A DNA stretch of 64,000 nucleotides from Onishia taeanensis (GTDB lineage: Bacteria > Pseudomonadota > Gammaproteobacteria > Pseudomonadales > Halomonadaceae), in the NCBI RefSeq assembly GCF_013349955.1, contig NZ_JABVXC010000007.1:62001-126000 (forward strand), in the 5' to 3' direction. Numbering within the stretch: position 1 is the first letter of the stretch; every line of letters begins with the position of its first letter. Below are positions 9,494 to 16,298 of this stretch, one piece after another. Under the pieces are notes generated by a model. That model was not told the DNA's origin. It ran no database searches and worked only from the letters and a program-made list of their open reading frames with translations. The position numbers were made by a program, and so were the translations under genes.

Positions 9494-10492
9494 ATGCAAG
9501 ACTTCCTTACCCGCCTGCCGAAAGCCGAGCTGCATCTGCATATAGAGGGTTCCCTAGAACCTGAACTGATGTTCTCCCTGGCTCAGCGCAACGGCGTGGC
9601 GTTGCCCTATGCCTCAGTGGAAGAGGTGCGGGCCGCCTACGACTTCGACGACCTGCAATCTTTCCTGAACCTCTATTATCAGGGCATGGCGGTGCTGCGT
9701 AACGCTGAAGACTTCTTTGACCTGGCCATGGATTACTTTCGCCGCGCCCATGACGAGGGGGTGGTACACGTCGAGCTATCCTTCGACCCCCAGGCGCACC
9801 TTAGCCGCGGCATTCGATTGGACGCGCAGATAGAGGGGCTGACCAAAGCCATGCGCCTGGCCGAGCGTGAACTGGGCCTGACCTCGGCGTTGATCATGAG
9901 CTTCCTGCGCGACCGTTCCGCCGCCGAAGCCATGGAGGTGCTCGATCAAGCCGCCCCTTACTGGGAGATGATCGACGCAGTAGGGCTCGACAGCGCCGAG
10001 CTCGGCCATCCACCGTCCAAGTTTGCCGCCGTCTTCGAACGCGCCAAGGCGCTCGGGTTGCCCCGGGTAGCCCATGCGGGTGAAGAGGGGCCGGCGAGCT
10101 ATATTCGCGAGGCCATGGAGCAGCTCGATGTCTGCCGTATCGACCACGGTGTGCGCTGCCTCGAGGACCCGGCGCTGGTGGCCGAGCTAGTCGAGCGTCG
10201 CTTGCCGTTGACCATATGCCCGCTATCGAATGTGCGCCTCAAGGTCGTCGAACGGCTGGACCAGCATCCGCTGCCGGCGTTGCTCGAGGCGGGCCTGACG
10301 CTGACCCTGAACTCGGATGACCCGGCCTACTTCGGTGGCGGCATGCTCGAGAACTTCCAGGCCTGCCAGCGTGCCTTCGGCTGGTCGGAGGAGACCTTCG
10401 TTGGCTTGGCCAGAAACGCCATCGAGGCCGCCTTCATGAGCGAGACGCGTCGTGCCGAGCTGCTCAAGCGTCTTGCGGCGATGGCCGGCTAA
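9494..10492 (+). CDS. Adenine/adenosine deaminase, resembling the type 2 adenine deaminase group
   Basis: This metal-dependent amidohydrolase of the adenosine deaminase family has HLHIEG (His14 and His16), VAHAGEEGP, RIDHGVR and NSDDPAYFG, which supply the zinc ligands and catalytic Glu/Asp. From memory the protein is closely similar along its length to the Pseudomonas aeruginosa protein shown to deaminate adenine (shared 'FLNLYYQG'-like, 'GLDSAELGHPPSKF' and 'TICPLSNVRL' segments), so adenine to hypoxanthine is more likely than adenosine to inosine. The ATG at 9494 was preferred to one at 9482 because GGAG sits 6 nt upstream. Product hypoxanthine would feed the xanthine dehydrogenase encoded about 6 kb downstream. 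Confidence 0.88.
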   Translation: MQDFLTRLPKAELHLHIEGSLEPELMFSLAQRNGVALPYASVEEVRAAYDFDDLQSFLNLYYQGMAVLRNAEDFFDLAMDYFRRAHDEGVVHVELSFDPQAHLSRGIRLDAQIEGLTKAMRLAERELGLTSALIMSFLRDRSAAEAMEVLDQAAPYWEMIDAVGLDSAELGHPPSKFAAVFERAKALGLPRVAHAGEEGPASYIREAMEQLDVCRIDHGVRCLEDPALVAELVERRLPLTICPLSNVRLKVVERLDQHPLPALLEAGLTLTLNSDDPAYFGGGMLENFQACQRAFGWSEETFVGLARNAIEAAFMSETRRAELLKRLAAMAG

Positions 10493-10505
10493 TGGGCCTT
10501 GCACC

Positions 10506-11390
10506 ATGACGGTGTCATCCCGGCAGGTCGCTCTATCGCCGCGCCGGACTCTGGCGAGCCTGGGGCTCCTGGTGCTGGCGGCGCTGGCTTGGCTGCCGCT
10601 ACCCGAAGCGCTGGCAGCCAGCACTCTCGATGCCACCCTGGCCAGCGCCTTCCAGAGCTTTGCCCTGGCCAAGGCGTTGAATGCGGTGATTTCGGTGCTG
10701 CAGTCGGTCACCGGGGATGCCCTGCTGGTGCAGATTCAGTTTGGCGAGGTGCTCGACCCGGCCAATGACATGGTCGAGCGTTTCTCCTGGGTGATGTTTG
10801 CCTCCACCGTGTCGCTGGCCTTTCAGAAGCTGCTGTTGGGTATCGCCGGCAGCGTGCCGGTCAAGGCGGCGCTATCGCTTTGCTGTGTGGCCATGTTGAC
10901 GGTGCTGCAGCTGGGCAAGCCTCGTTGGCAAGGGGTTGCCGGGCGGCTCTTGATTATCGCCGCCTTCCTGCGCTTCGCGGTGATTGCCGTGGCCCTGGCC
11001 AGTGCCGGCGTCGAAACGCTGTATATCACCGACACTCGTGAGGCCCTATACAGCGAGCTCGAGCAGGATAAAGCGGTGCTCGAGCGAATCGCCGATCAAA
11101 CGGCACCCGACGATGAGGTGGTCGCCGCCGATGATGCGCAAGACGAGGATCTGGGCTGGTGGCAGGGCCTCAAGGAGCGACTGGGCAGTGGTGTCAAAGA
11201 CCGGGTTCAGGCCGCCATGGATCGTTTCGATGCCATGACCCAGAGTCTCGTCGAGCTGACCATGCTGTTTCTCGTCCAGACCATGCTTCTGCCGCTGGGC
11301 TTTCTCTATCTCAGCTATCGTGGCGCACGCTACCTTGCCGCTGGCATCACTCAGGCACCGCGGCAACCACCTGCGCTGACGCAGGTATGA
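10506..11390 (+). CDS. Unknown membrane protein with signal sequence
   Basis: I do not recognise this 294-residue protein. It begins with a basic N-terminus and a hydrophobic segment (about 16-37, ending PEALA-A, which looks cleavable), followed by an extracytoplasmic stretch, three to four membrane segments (about 75-115, 125-165 and 245-270) and a hydrophilic acidic loop (about 175-240) containing 'DDEVVAADDAQDEDLGWW'. The ATG at 10506 is 13 nt after the deaminase stop; an upstream GTG at 10452 would overlap that gene and lose the signal sequence, so it is less likely. It may be co-transcribed with the deaminase. No catalytic motif was seen. Confidence 0.7.
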   Translation: MTVSSRQVALSPRRTLASLGLLVLAALAWLPLPEALAASTLDATLASAFQSFALAKALNAVISVLQSVTGDALLVQIQFGEVLDPANDMVERFSWVMFASTVSLAFQKLLLGIAGSVPVKAALSLCCVAMLTVLQLGKPRWQGVAGRLLIIAAFLRFAVIAVALASAGVETLYITDTREALYSELEQDKAVLERIADQTAPDDEVVAADDAQDEDLGWWQGLKERLGSGVKDRVQAAMDRFDAMTQSLVELTMLFLVQTMLLPLGFLYLSYRGARYLAAGITQAPRQPPALTQV

Positions 11391-11492
11391 TAGGCCTTCA
11401 TTGCTGCGGATCTCCTGCCTAAGCGTTTGGTGCCTCGACGGCGGGCACACCGAAAGTCGGCTCGGGGTGTGGCAGTGGTCTAGAAGGCTCCG

Positions 11493-12422
11493 TCAAGGAG
11501 GGGCGGAAGGGAGTCGACCTGTCCCAGTCGAGAGATCCTTTGCCTGCTGTATCAACCAGTTGGAGAAGCGCACGATGCGGGGATCCGTGTCGGGCGAGTC
11601 CTTGGTGAGCAGCACGTAGTCATACCCCGTCGCCACCATGCCCAGAGGCGCGATGAGTCTTTCTGCCTGCAGGTCATCGTTGACCAGTGGTAGCGGGCCG
11701 ATCGCGGTCCCTAAGCGGTCCACTGCCGCCTGCAAGGCGAAGAAGAAGTGATCGAAGAACTGCTCGCTGGATGGCGAACCGCAATAACCGCTTTCCCGTT
11801 GCCACTCTCGCCACGCCTCTGGCCGAGTGCGGCTGTGCAGCCATCTCGCCCGAGAAAGGTCGCGGCCAATGACCGTTTCCCAGCAGTCGGGGGCGCAAAC
11901 CGGTCCGGCGTACTCGGCCCATAGTCGGGTGACGGTATTCTCTTCAGGCAAGACGAAGTTGGTGTGGCGAATCGCGGCGTCACATCCGTCTGCGAGCAAG
12001 TCGATAGGGCCGCCCGCCAGCCGTAGGTCGATATTGAGATCGGGGTTCAGTGTGCGAAATGCTCCCAGTCGGGGCATTAGCCAACGCATTCCCAGGCTGG
12101 GTTCACAGGAGATGGTCAGAATGGGTGAGCTGCCCTCATGCCGGCGTAGTGCTTCGGCCGTCTCGTCGAGGCGATCGAGCACCTCACTTGCAACCCGCTG
12201 GAACCGTTCTCCCGCGAGGGTTAGGTATACCCTGCGGTGGCGGCGGACGAAGAGCTGAACTCCCAAGCGCTGCTCGAGTTGGGCAACGGCTCGGCTAATC
12301 GCTCCATGGGTCAGGTGCAACTCTTCGGCGGCGCGCGAGAAGCTCTGATGACGGGCGGCCGCTTCGAAGGCGGGTAATGGTGCCAAGGGAGGCAGGTGTC
12401 TCTTTCTGTGAAGATCGCTCAC
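11493..12422 (-). CDS. LysR-family transcriptional regulator (GcvA-like)
   Basis: The 309-residue protein has an N-terminal winged helix-turn-helix (about 13-70, 'FEAAARHQSFSRAAEELHLTHGAISRAVAQLEQRLG') and a periplasmic-binding-fold effector domain. The 'PLPAFEAAARH' start and 'LTxxAISRxVxxLE' pattern resemble the GcvA/AmpR subgroup. It is divergent from a LysE-type exporter with only 80 nt between the coding starts, the usual arrangement where such a regulator controls both its own gene and the exporter. The effector is unknown; an exported amino acid would be a reasonable guess. Confidence 0.9.
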   Translation of the reverse strand: MSDLHRKRHLPPLAPLPAFEAAARHQSFSRAAEELHLTHGAISRAVAQLEQRLGVQLFVRRHRRVYLTLAGERFQRVASEVLDRLDETAEALRRHEGSSPILTISCEPSLGMRWLMPRLGAFRTLNPDLNIDLRLAGGPIDLLADGCDAAIRHTNFVLPEENTVTRLWAEYAGPVCAPDCWETVIGRDLSRARWLHSRTRPEAWREWQRESGYCGSPSSEQFFDHFFFALQAAVDRLGTAIGPLPLVNDDLQAERLIAPLGMVATGYDYVLLTKDSPDTDPRIVRFSNWLIQQAKDLSTGTGRLPSAPP

Positions 12423-12502
12423 AACGTGTCCGAGTTATTTTCGATTTTTCGCATACCGGGTCTATTTCATACTCGTCCCGAAGGCCACACAAGGGAAGAG
12501 AC
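12423..12502. promoter_or_regulatory. Divergent promoter region between LysR regulator and LysE exporter genes
   Basis: The 80-nt divergent spacer contains an A/T-rich stretch (12434-12470) that stands out from the GC-rich surroundings and includes T-N11-A spacings typical of LysR operators. AAGGGAAGAG serves as Shine-Dalgarno for the exporter. No single operator or -35/-10 pair is clear enough to assign. Confidence 0.4.
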
Positions 12503-13162
12503 ATGTTCAACTTTGCCCAGACCGAGATTCTTGCTGTTGCAGTGATCACCTGTTTGGCTGTTCTCAGTCCAGGCCCCGATTTTGCTATGGTTACGCGCAT
12601 CGCGGTGATACGTGGGCGGCGTGCTGGCGTATGGTGCGCGATCGGCATTGGCTGCGGTGTTTCGGTCCACCTGACTTATACCCTGTTCGGGTTGGGCGTG
12701 GTATTCGCTGGGGAGGCTTGGCTGCTGACGACACTGCGCTACCTGGGGGCCGGTTACTTGATCTGGTTGGGCTTTTCGGCGTTCTGGCCCGATATCAAGG
12801 CCCGCCTGTCGGGGCATGCCAATCAGAGCACGGGTGGCGGCGGTGAAGCCGTGTTGGCGGAGCAGCCCGATGGTGGCTCCGCATTCTGGATGGGCTTTGC
12901 TTGTAATGCCCTCAATCCCAAGACCATGTTGTTTATCGTTTCCTTGTTCAGTCAGGTCGTCTCGCCACAAACGACGTTGGGTGCCGAGCTTGGTTATGGT
13001 CTCTATGTCATTGTTTGTCACATGGCTTGGTTCTCCGTGGTGGCCGTCTTCCTCACATTACCTGTCATCCAGGCACGTATACGCAGGACCCGGCGGTGGA
13101 TCGAGAGAGTCGTCGGCATCTGCCTGTCGGGACTTGGGGTCAAGTTGCTGGCCAGCGGTTGA
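12503..13162 (+). CDS. LysE/RhtB-family amino acid exporter
   Basis: The 220-residue protein with about six membrane segments has the family landmarks: N-terminal 'CLAVLSPGPDFAMV' (SPGPD motif, residues 22-26), 'RxxGxxxxxGIxxG' and a central 'NALNPKTMLF' after a polar loop rich in Gly/Gln (about 105-125). Family members export amino acids such as threonine, homoserine, lysine or arginine; the substrate here is unknown. The ATG at 12503 follows AAGGGAAGAG. It is divergent from a LysR gene that probably regulates it. Confidence 0.9.
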   Translation: MFNFAQTEILAVAVITCLAVLSPGPDFAMVTRIAVIRGRRAGVWCAIGIGCGVSVHLTYTLFGLGVVFAGEAWLLTTLRYLGAGYLIWLGFSAFWPDIKARLSGHANQSTGGGGEAVLAEQPDGGSAFWMGFACNALNPKTMLFIVSLFSQVVSPQTTLGAELGYGLYVIVCHMAWFSVVAVFLTLPVIQARIRRTRRWIERVVGICLSGLGVKLLASG

Positions 13163-13326
13163 ACGGCTGTGCCATTTGGCGAGCGATGGCCAGGCAAGAA
13201 ATCAGGCGAAGGTTGTTAGCGGGGCAAGGAGAGCTGTCCGAGGGCTCGGCCAGCGCAGGCCAGAGTCGTTACCTAGCGTGCGCTGTCGCAAGCGCAGCGG
13301 AAACTTGCCAGGGAGATGGGGGTTAA

Positions 13327-13941
13327 ATGGAGTGGCTCACCCAGAATTCCGGCGCGATCAGTGCCGTTACCGGCATCCTGACATTACTGATCTGGGTCTT
13401 CTATGCGCAACTGCTCTACAACGGCTATGTTCGCCAGCGGCGCCCGCGGATCATCATCAACCGTGGCAGCGGCAAGAAGCTGTCTTCCCTTTGCCTGATC
13501 AGCAACATGAGCGCGGAAGCGATTTTCGTTCAGCATATCATTGCGGTGCTTAAGACCGATGAGGGGGAAAGGCAGCTCGACCTCGTTGACTATCAGCAGT
13601 CCGAGCGCGAGCAGCAACACTATCGCAGCCACCAGGGGCCACTCGATTCGGGCGACTACCTGCACGTTGGCAGCTTCAGGAATATTCTCGAGCATCTCAC
13701 TGCCCAGCATGGTCTCGATGCCGATGGTCGAGGTGACCTACCACCTAGCAGCTATCAAACCCTCGAAATCAGGGTCGTCGCCATCTATGGTTCCGAGGAC
13801 AATCCTGTCGGCGCGAGGAGGAGCTTTCGCCTCGACCTAGAGGGCGATGATCCTCAGCTCACCCCCAATGGCCTGGACACGCAGCGGCTTTCCAGCCGGC
13901 GCCAACGTCACCGCATCAGGCAGTGGATGCAGCAGCTGTAG
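13327..13941 (+). CDS. Unknown single-pass membrane protein
   Basis: I do not recognise this 204-residue protein. A short periplasmic N-terminus leads to one transmembrane helix (about 11-31, ITGILTLLIWVFYAQLLY-like), then a basic stop-transfer stretch (RQRRPR) and a soluble cytoplasmic domain predicted to be mixed alpha/beta. The C-terminus is very basic (RLSSRRQRHRIRQWMQQL). It starts after a GGGAGATGGGGG purine run and lies alone in the 165-nt-flanked interval between the exporter and the convergent guaD. The N-terminal 'TGILTLLIWVFYAQLL' pattern occurs in many small bacterial membrane proteins of unknown function. Confidence 0.7.
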   Translation: MEWLTQNSGAISAVTGILTLLIWVFYAQLLYNGYVRQRRPRIIINRGSGKKLSSLCLISNMSAEAIFVQHIIAVLKTDEGERQLDLVDYQQSEREQQHYRSHQGPLDSGDYLHVGSFRNILEHLTAQHGLDADGRGDLPPSSYQTLEIRVVAIYGSEDNPVGARRSFRLDLEGDDPQLTPNGLDTQRLSSRRQRHRIRQWMQQL

Positions 13942-13969
13942 CCCTAGATCCTAGCCCCTGGCTATTTGC

Positions 13970-15313
13970 CTAGCGCCTATGCACGCACTCGCCGCCGCTC
14001 CAGGTGGCGAAGACGCTGCGATCATCGCCGAGCATCATCAGGGCGAAAAGAAGCTCCCCGAGGCTCGATGGCTCCAGGCTTGCTGTATTGCCGATACGTG
14101 CCGTGCGGCGTTCCAGCAACGGCGTGGCCGCCGGGTCGAGCACCACGATATCGGCTTCCTGGCCGGCTTGCAGGGCGCCGATGTGGCGGTCGAGATGCAG
14201 CGCCCGGGCATTGCCAAGCGTCAGGCGGTAGAAGCCCTGCCAGGCGGTCAGCGGCTGGCCGAGCAGTTGGCCGACCTGATAGGCGGCCTTGAGAGTGGCG
14301 AAACCGCAAAGGTCCGTGCCACCGCCGACGTCACTGGCAAGGCTGGTGGCAAGCCCCGCCTCTCGGCATGCCAGCCGGTCGAAGAGGCCGCTACCGAGGA
14401 AGAGGTTCGAGGTGGGGCAGAAGGCGATATTGGCACCGGCTCCGGCCAGTCGTTCGCGCATCGCCTGATCCAGGTGAATGCCATGGGCGAAGGTACTGGT
14501 GGGGCCGACCAGACCATAGCGCTCATAGACCCCGAGATAGTCTTTTTGTTCGGGGAACAGCTCGGCCACCCAGGCAACTTCACCGGCATTCTCGGCCAGA
14601 TGCGTCTGCAGGTGCAGGTCCGGAGCGGCCCTGAGAATAGCGCCGGTTGCCTCTAGCTGGGCGGCCGTTGAGGTGGGTGCGAAACGCGGGGTCAGTGAAT
14701 AGCCGAGCCGGTCATTGCCGTGCCAGTCAGCGATCAGCCGTTCGCTGTCGGCCACACCGCTGGCGACGGTGTCAGTGAGTGCCGCCGGGGCGTTGCGATC
14801 CATCAGCACCTTGCCGGCCAGCATGCGCAGCCCACGGCGCTGAGCGGCGGTGAAGAAGGCCTCCACCGACTGGGGGTGCGAGCTGCAGAATACCTGTGCG
14901 GTGGTGGTGCCGGCTCGCAACTGCTCATCGAGGAAGACCTCGGCCACGGCTTCACCGTGGGTGCGCTGGGCGAAACGGCACTCCTCCGGGAAGGTGTAAT
15001 CGTTGAGCCAGTCGAGCAGCTGGCGGCCGTAGGAGGCCAGGATGTCGAGCTGCACATAATGGACGTGAGTATCGATGAAGCCCGGCATCATCAGCTTGCC
15101 GGCGTAGTCCACCACCTCGATGCCGGTCGGCAGCTGGGGTGCCAGCTCGTGATAGCTTGCCACGGCCCGCACCCGGCCATCCTCGAGCCAGAGGGCGCCG
15201 TCCTGAAGATAGGACAGGCTGCCCGGCGCCGGCTGGTCGTCTTCGCCAGGGTCGTCGAGAAAGCGCACCAGGGGGCCTCGCAGCACGCGCATGGTGGGGC
15301 GGGGGTCGGTCAT
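13970..15313 (-). CDS. guaD: Guanine deaminase
   Basis: This amidohydrolase converts guanine to xanthine and ammonia. The 447-residue protein shows the zinc site: GFIDTHVHYVQ (His83 and His85), HLQTHLAEN, FAHGIHLD and 'SLASDVGGGT' (Asp ligand), plus the guanine-deaminase-specific 'PGFIDTHVHYVQLDILASYGRQLLDWL'-type region (split around residues 77-105). It is downstream of xdhABC on the same strand, separated from xdhC by 85 nt, so guanine can be funnelled through xanthine to urate by the neighbouring dehydrogenase. A GGAG site lies 10 nt before ATG. It is convergent with the preceding small membrane protein gene. Confidence 0.95.
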   Translation of the reverse strand: MTDPRPTMRVLRGPLVRFLDDPGEDDQPAPGSLSYLQDGALWLEDGRVRAVASYHELAPQLPTGIEVVDYAGKLMMPGFIDTHVHYVQLDILASYGRQLLDWLNDYTFPEECRFAQRTHGEAVAEVFLDEQLRAGTTTAQVFCSSHPQSVEAFFTAAQRRGLRMLAGKVLMDRNAPAALTDTVASGVADSERLIADWHGNDRLGYSLTPRFAPTSTAAQLEATGAILRAAPDLHLQTHLAENAGEVAWVAELFPEQKDYLGVYERYGLVGPTSTFAHGIHLDQAMRERLAGAGANIAFCPTSNLFLGSGLFDRLACREAGLATSLASDVGGGTDLCGFATLKAAYQVGQLLGQPLTAWQGFYRLTLGNARALHLDRHIGALQAGQEADIVVLDPAATPLLERRTARIGNTASLEPSSLGELLFALMMLGDDRSVFATWSGGECVHRR

Positions 15314-15398
15314 GAGGAATCATCTCCAGCGGTAGTCAAAGATGTAGCGGGCCAGGGGGTTATCGAGAGTTAAAGTCAGTGCCTGGCGATCTGAGCAC

Positions 15399-16298
15399 TT
15401 AGCGGTCCGGGCCGAAGGCCTGGCGCAGTGTATCGGGGGCAATGCCGCGTCTATCCGGCGCATCTGGTCGGGCAGAGGCCAGCGTCATCAACTCGGCTAC
15501 CACGGCAAGGGCGATCTCGTAGGGGCGCTTGCCGTCGGCGCCGGCAATGCCGATCGGGCAACGCACGCGCGCGATGGCGTCAGCATCATGGCCGGCCTCG
15601 GTGAGCCGGCGCTTGAAGCTTGCCCACTTGCTGGCGGAGCCGATCAGGCCGATCGAGGCCAGGTCGTGACGCTCCAGCAAGGCCTCGATGAGCGCCAGGT
15701 CCTGGCCGTGGTCATGGGTCATCACCAGAATATCGCTGCCCGGCGACAGCGAGTGCGCGGCGGCTGAGATCGCCGCCGGCTCGGCCCCACTTGAATGAAG
15801 CCGCAGGCGTGCTGGTCCCGGCTCGCACGCGGCCCATGGCGGGAAGGCATCCGGGCGGCTGTCGAACCAGTCCAGGCGCCAGGGCAGTGGGGCGATCAGA
15901 CTCGCCAGGGCCTGGCCGACATGGCCGGCGCCGAACAGGGCGATACGTCGCTCGGCACCGGCGAAGGGTTCGATCAGCACATGCACATAGCCACCGCAGC
16001 ATTGGCCGGAGCGGCCGCCTAACGGAAAGGCCTCGAGGCTTGGTGCCGTGTCGCCTCGGGTCAGGGCTTGCCGAGCGGCGGCGATCACCTGGAACTCGAA
16101 GGTGCCGCCGCCCAGGGTGTCGAAGCTGGCCTCTGGCGTGATGACCATCTTGGTGCCGGGCTCACGGGGCGTTGAACCCGCAGCACCGACCAGGGTCGCC
16201 AGCACATGGGGCTGGGCGTCTTCCTGAAGCCGGTGCAGGGCGGCATGCCAGTGGCTGGCCATCTGGAAGCGACCGGCGTCGGCCTCAGGCCTGGACAT
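15399..16298 (-). CDS. xdhC: XdhC, molybdenum cofactor insertion/sulfuration chaperone for xanthine dehydrogenase
   Basis: XdhC binds molybdenum cofactor and supports its sulfuration and insertion into XdhB. The 299-residue protein has the N-terminal XdhC/CoxI domain ('LATLVGAAGSTPREPGTKMV', 'GQCCGGYVHVLIEP' in pieces) and a C-terminal Rossmann-like domain ('FGAGHVGQAL', 'MTHDHGQDL', 'GLIGSASKW', 'CPIGIAGADGKRPYEIA'). The start chosen is ATG 16298, because GGAGG is 9 nt upstream; it overlaps the xdhB stop by 14 nt. ATG at 16304 and 16343 are less well placed. It is part of the xdhA-xdhB-xdhC operon. Confidence 0.93.
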   Translation of the reverse strand: MSRPEADAGRFQMASHWHAALHRLQEDAQPHVLATLVGAAGSTPREPGTKMVITPEASFDTLGGGTFEFQVIAAARQALTRGDTAPSLEAFPLGGRSGQCCGGYVHVLIEPFAGAERRIALFGAGHVGQALASLIAPLPWRLDWFDSRPDAFPPWAACEPGPARLRLHSSGAEPAAISAAAHSLSPGSDILVMTHDHGQDLALIEALLERHDLASIGLIGSASKWASFKRRLTEAGHDADAIARVRCPIGIAGADGKRPYEIALAVVAELMTLASARPDAPDRRGIAPDTLRQAFGPDR

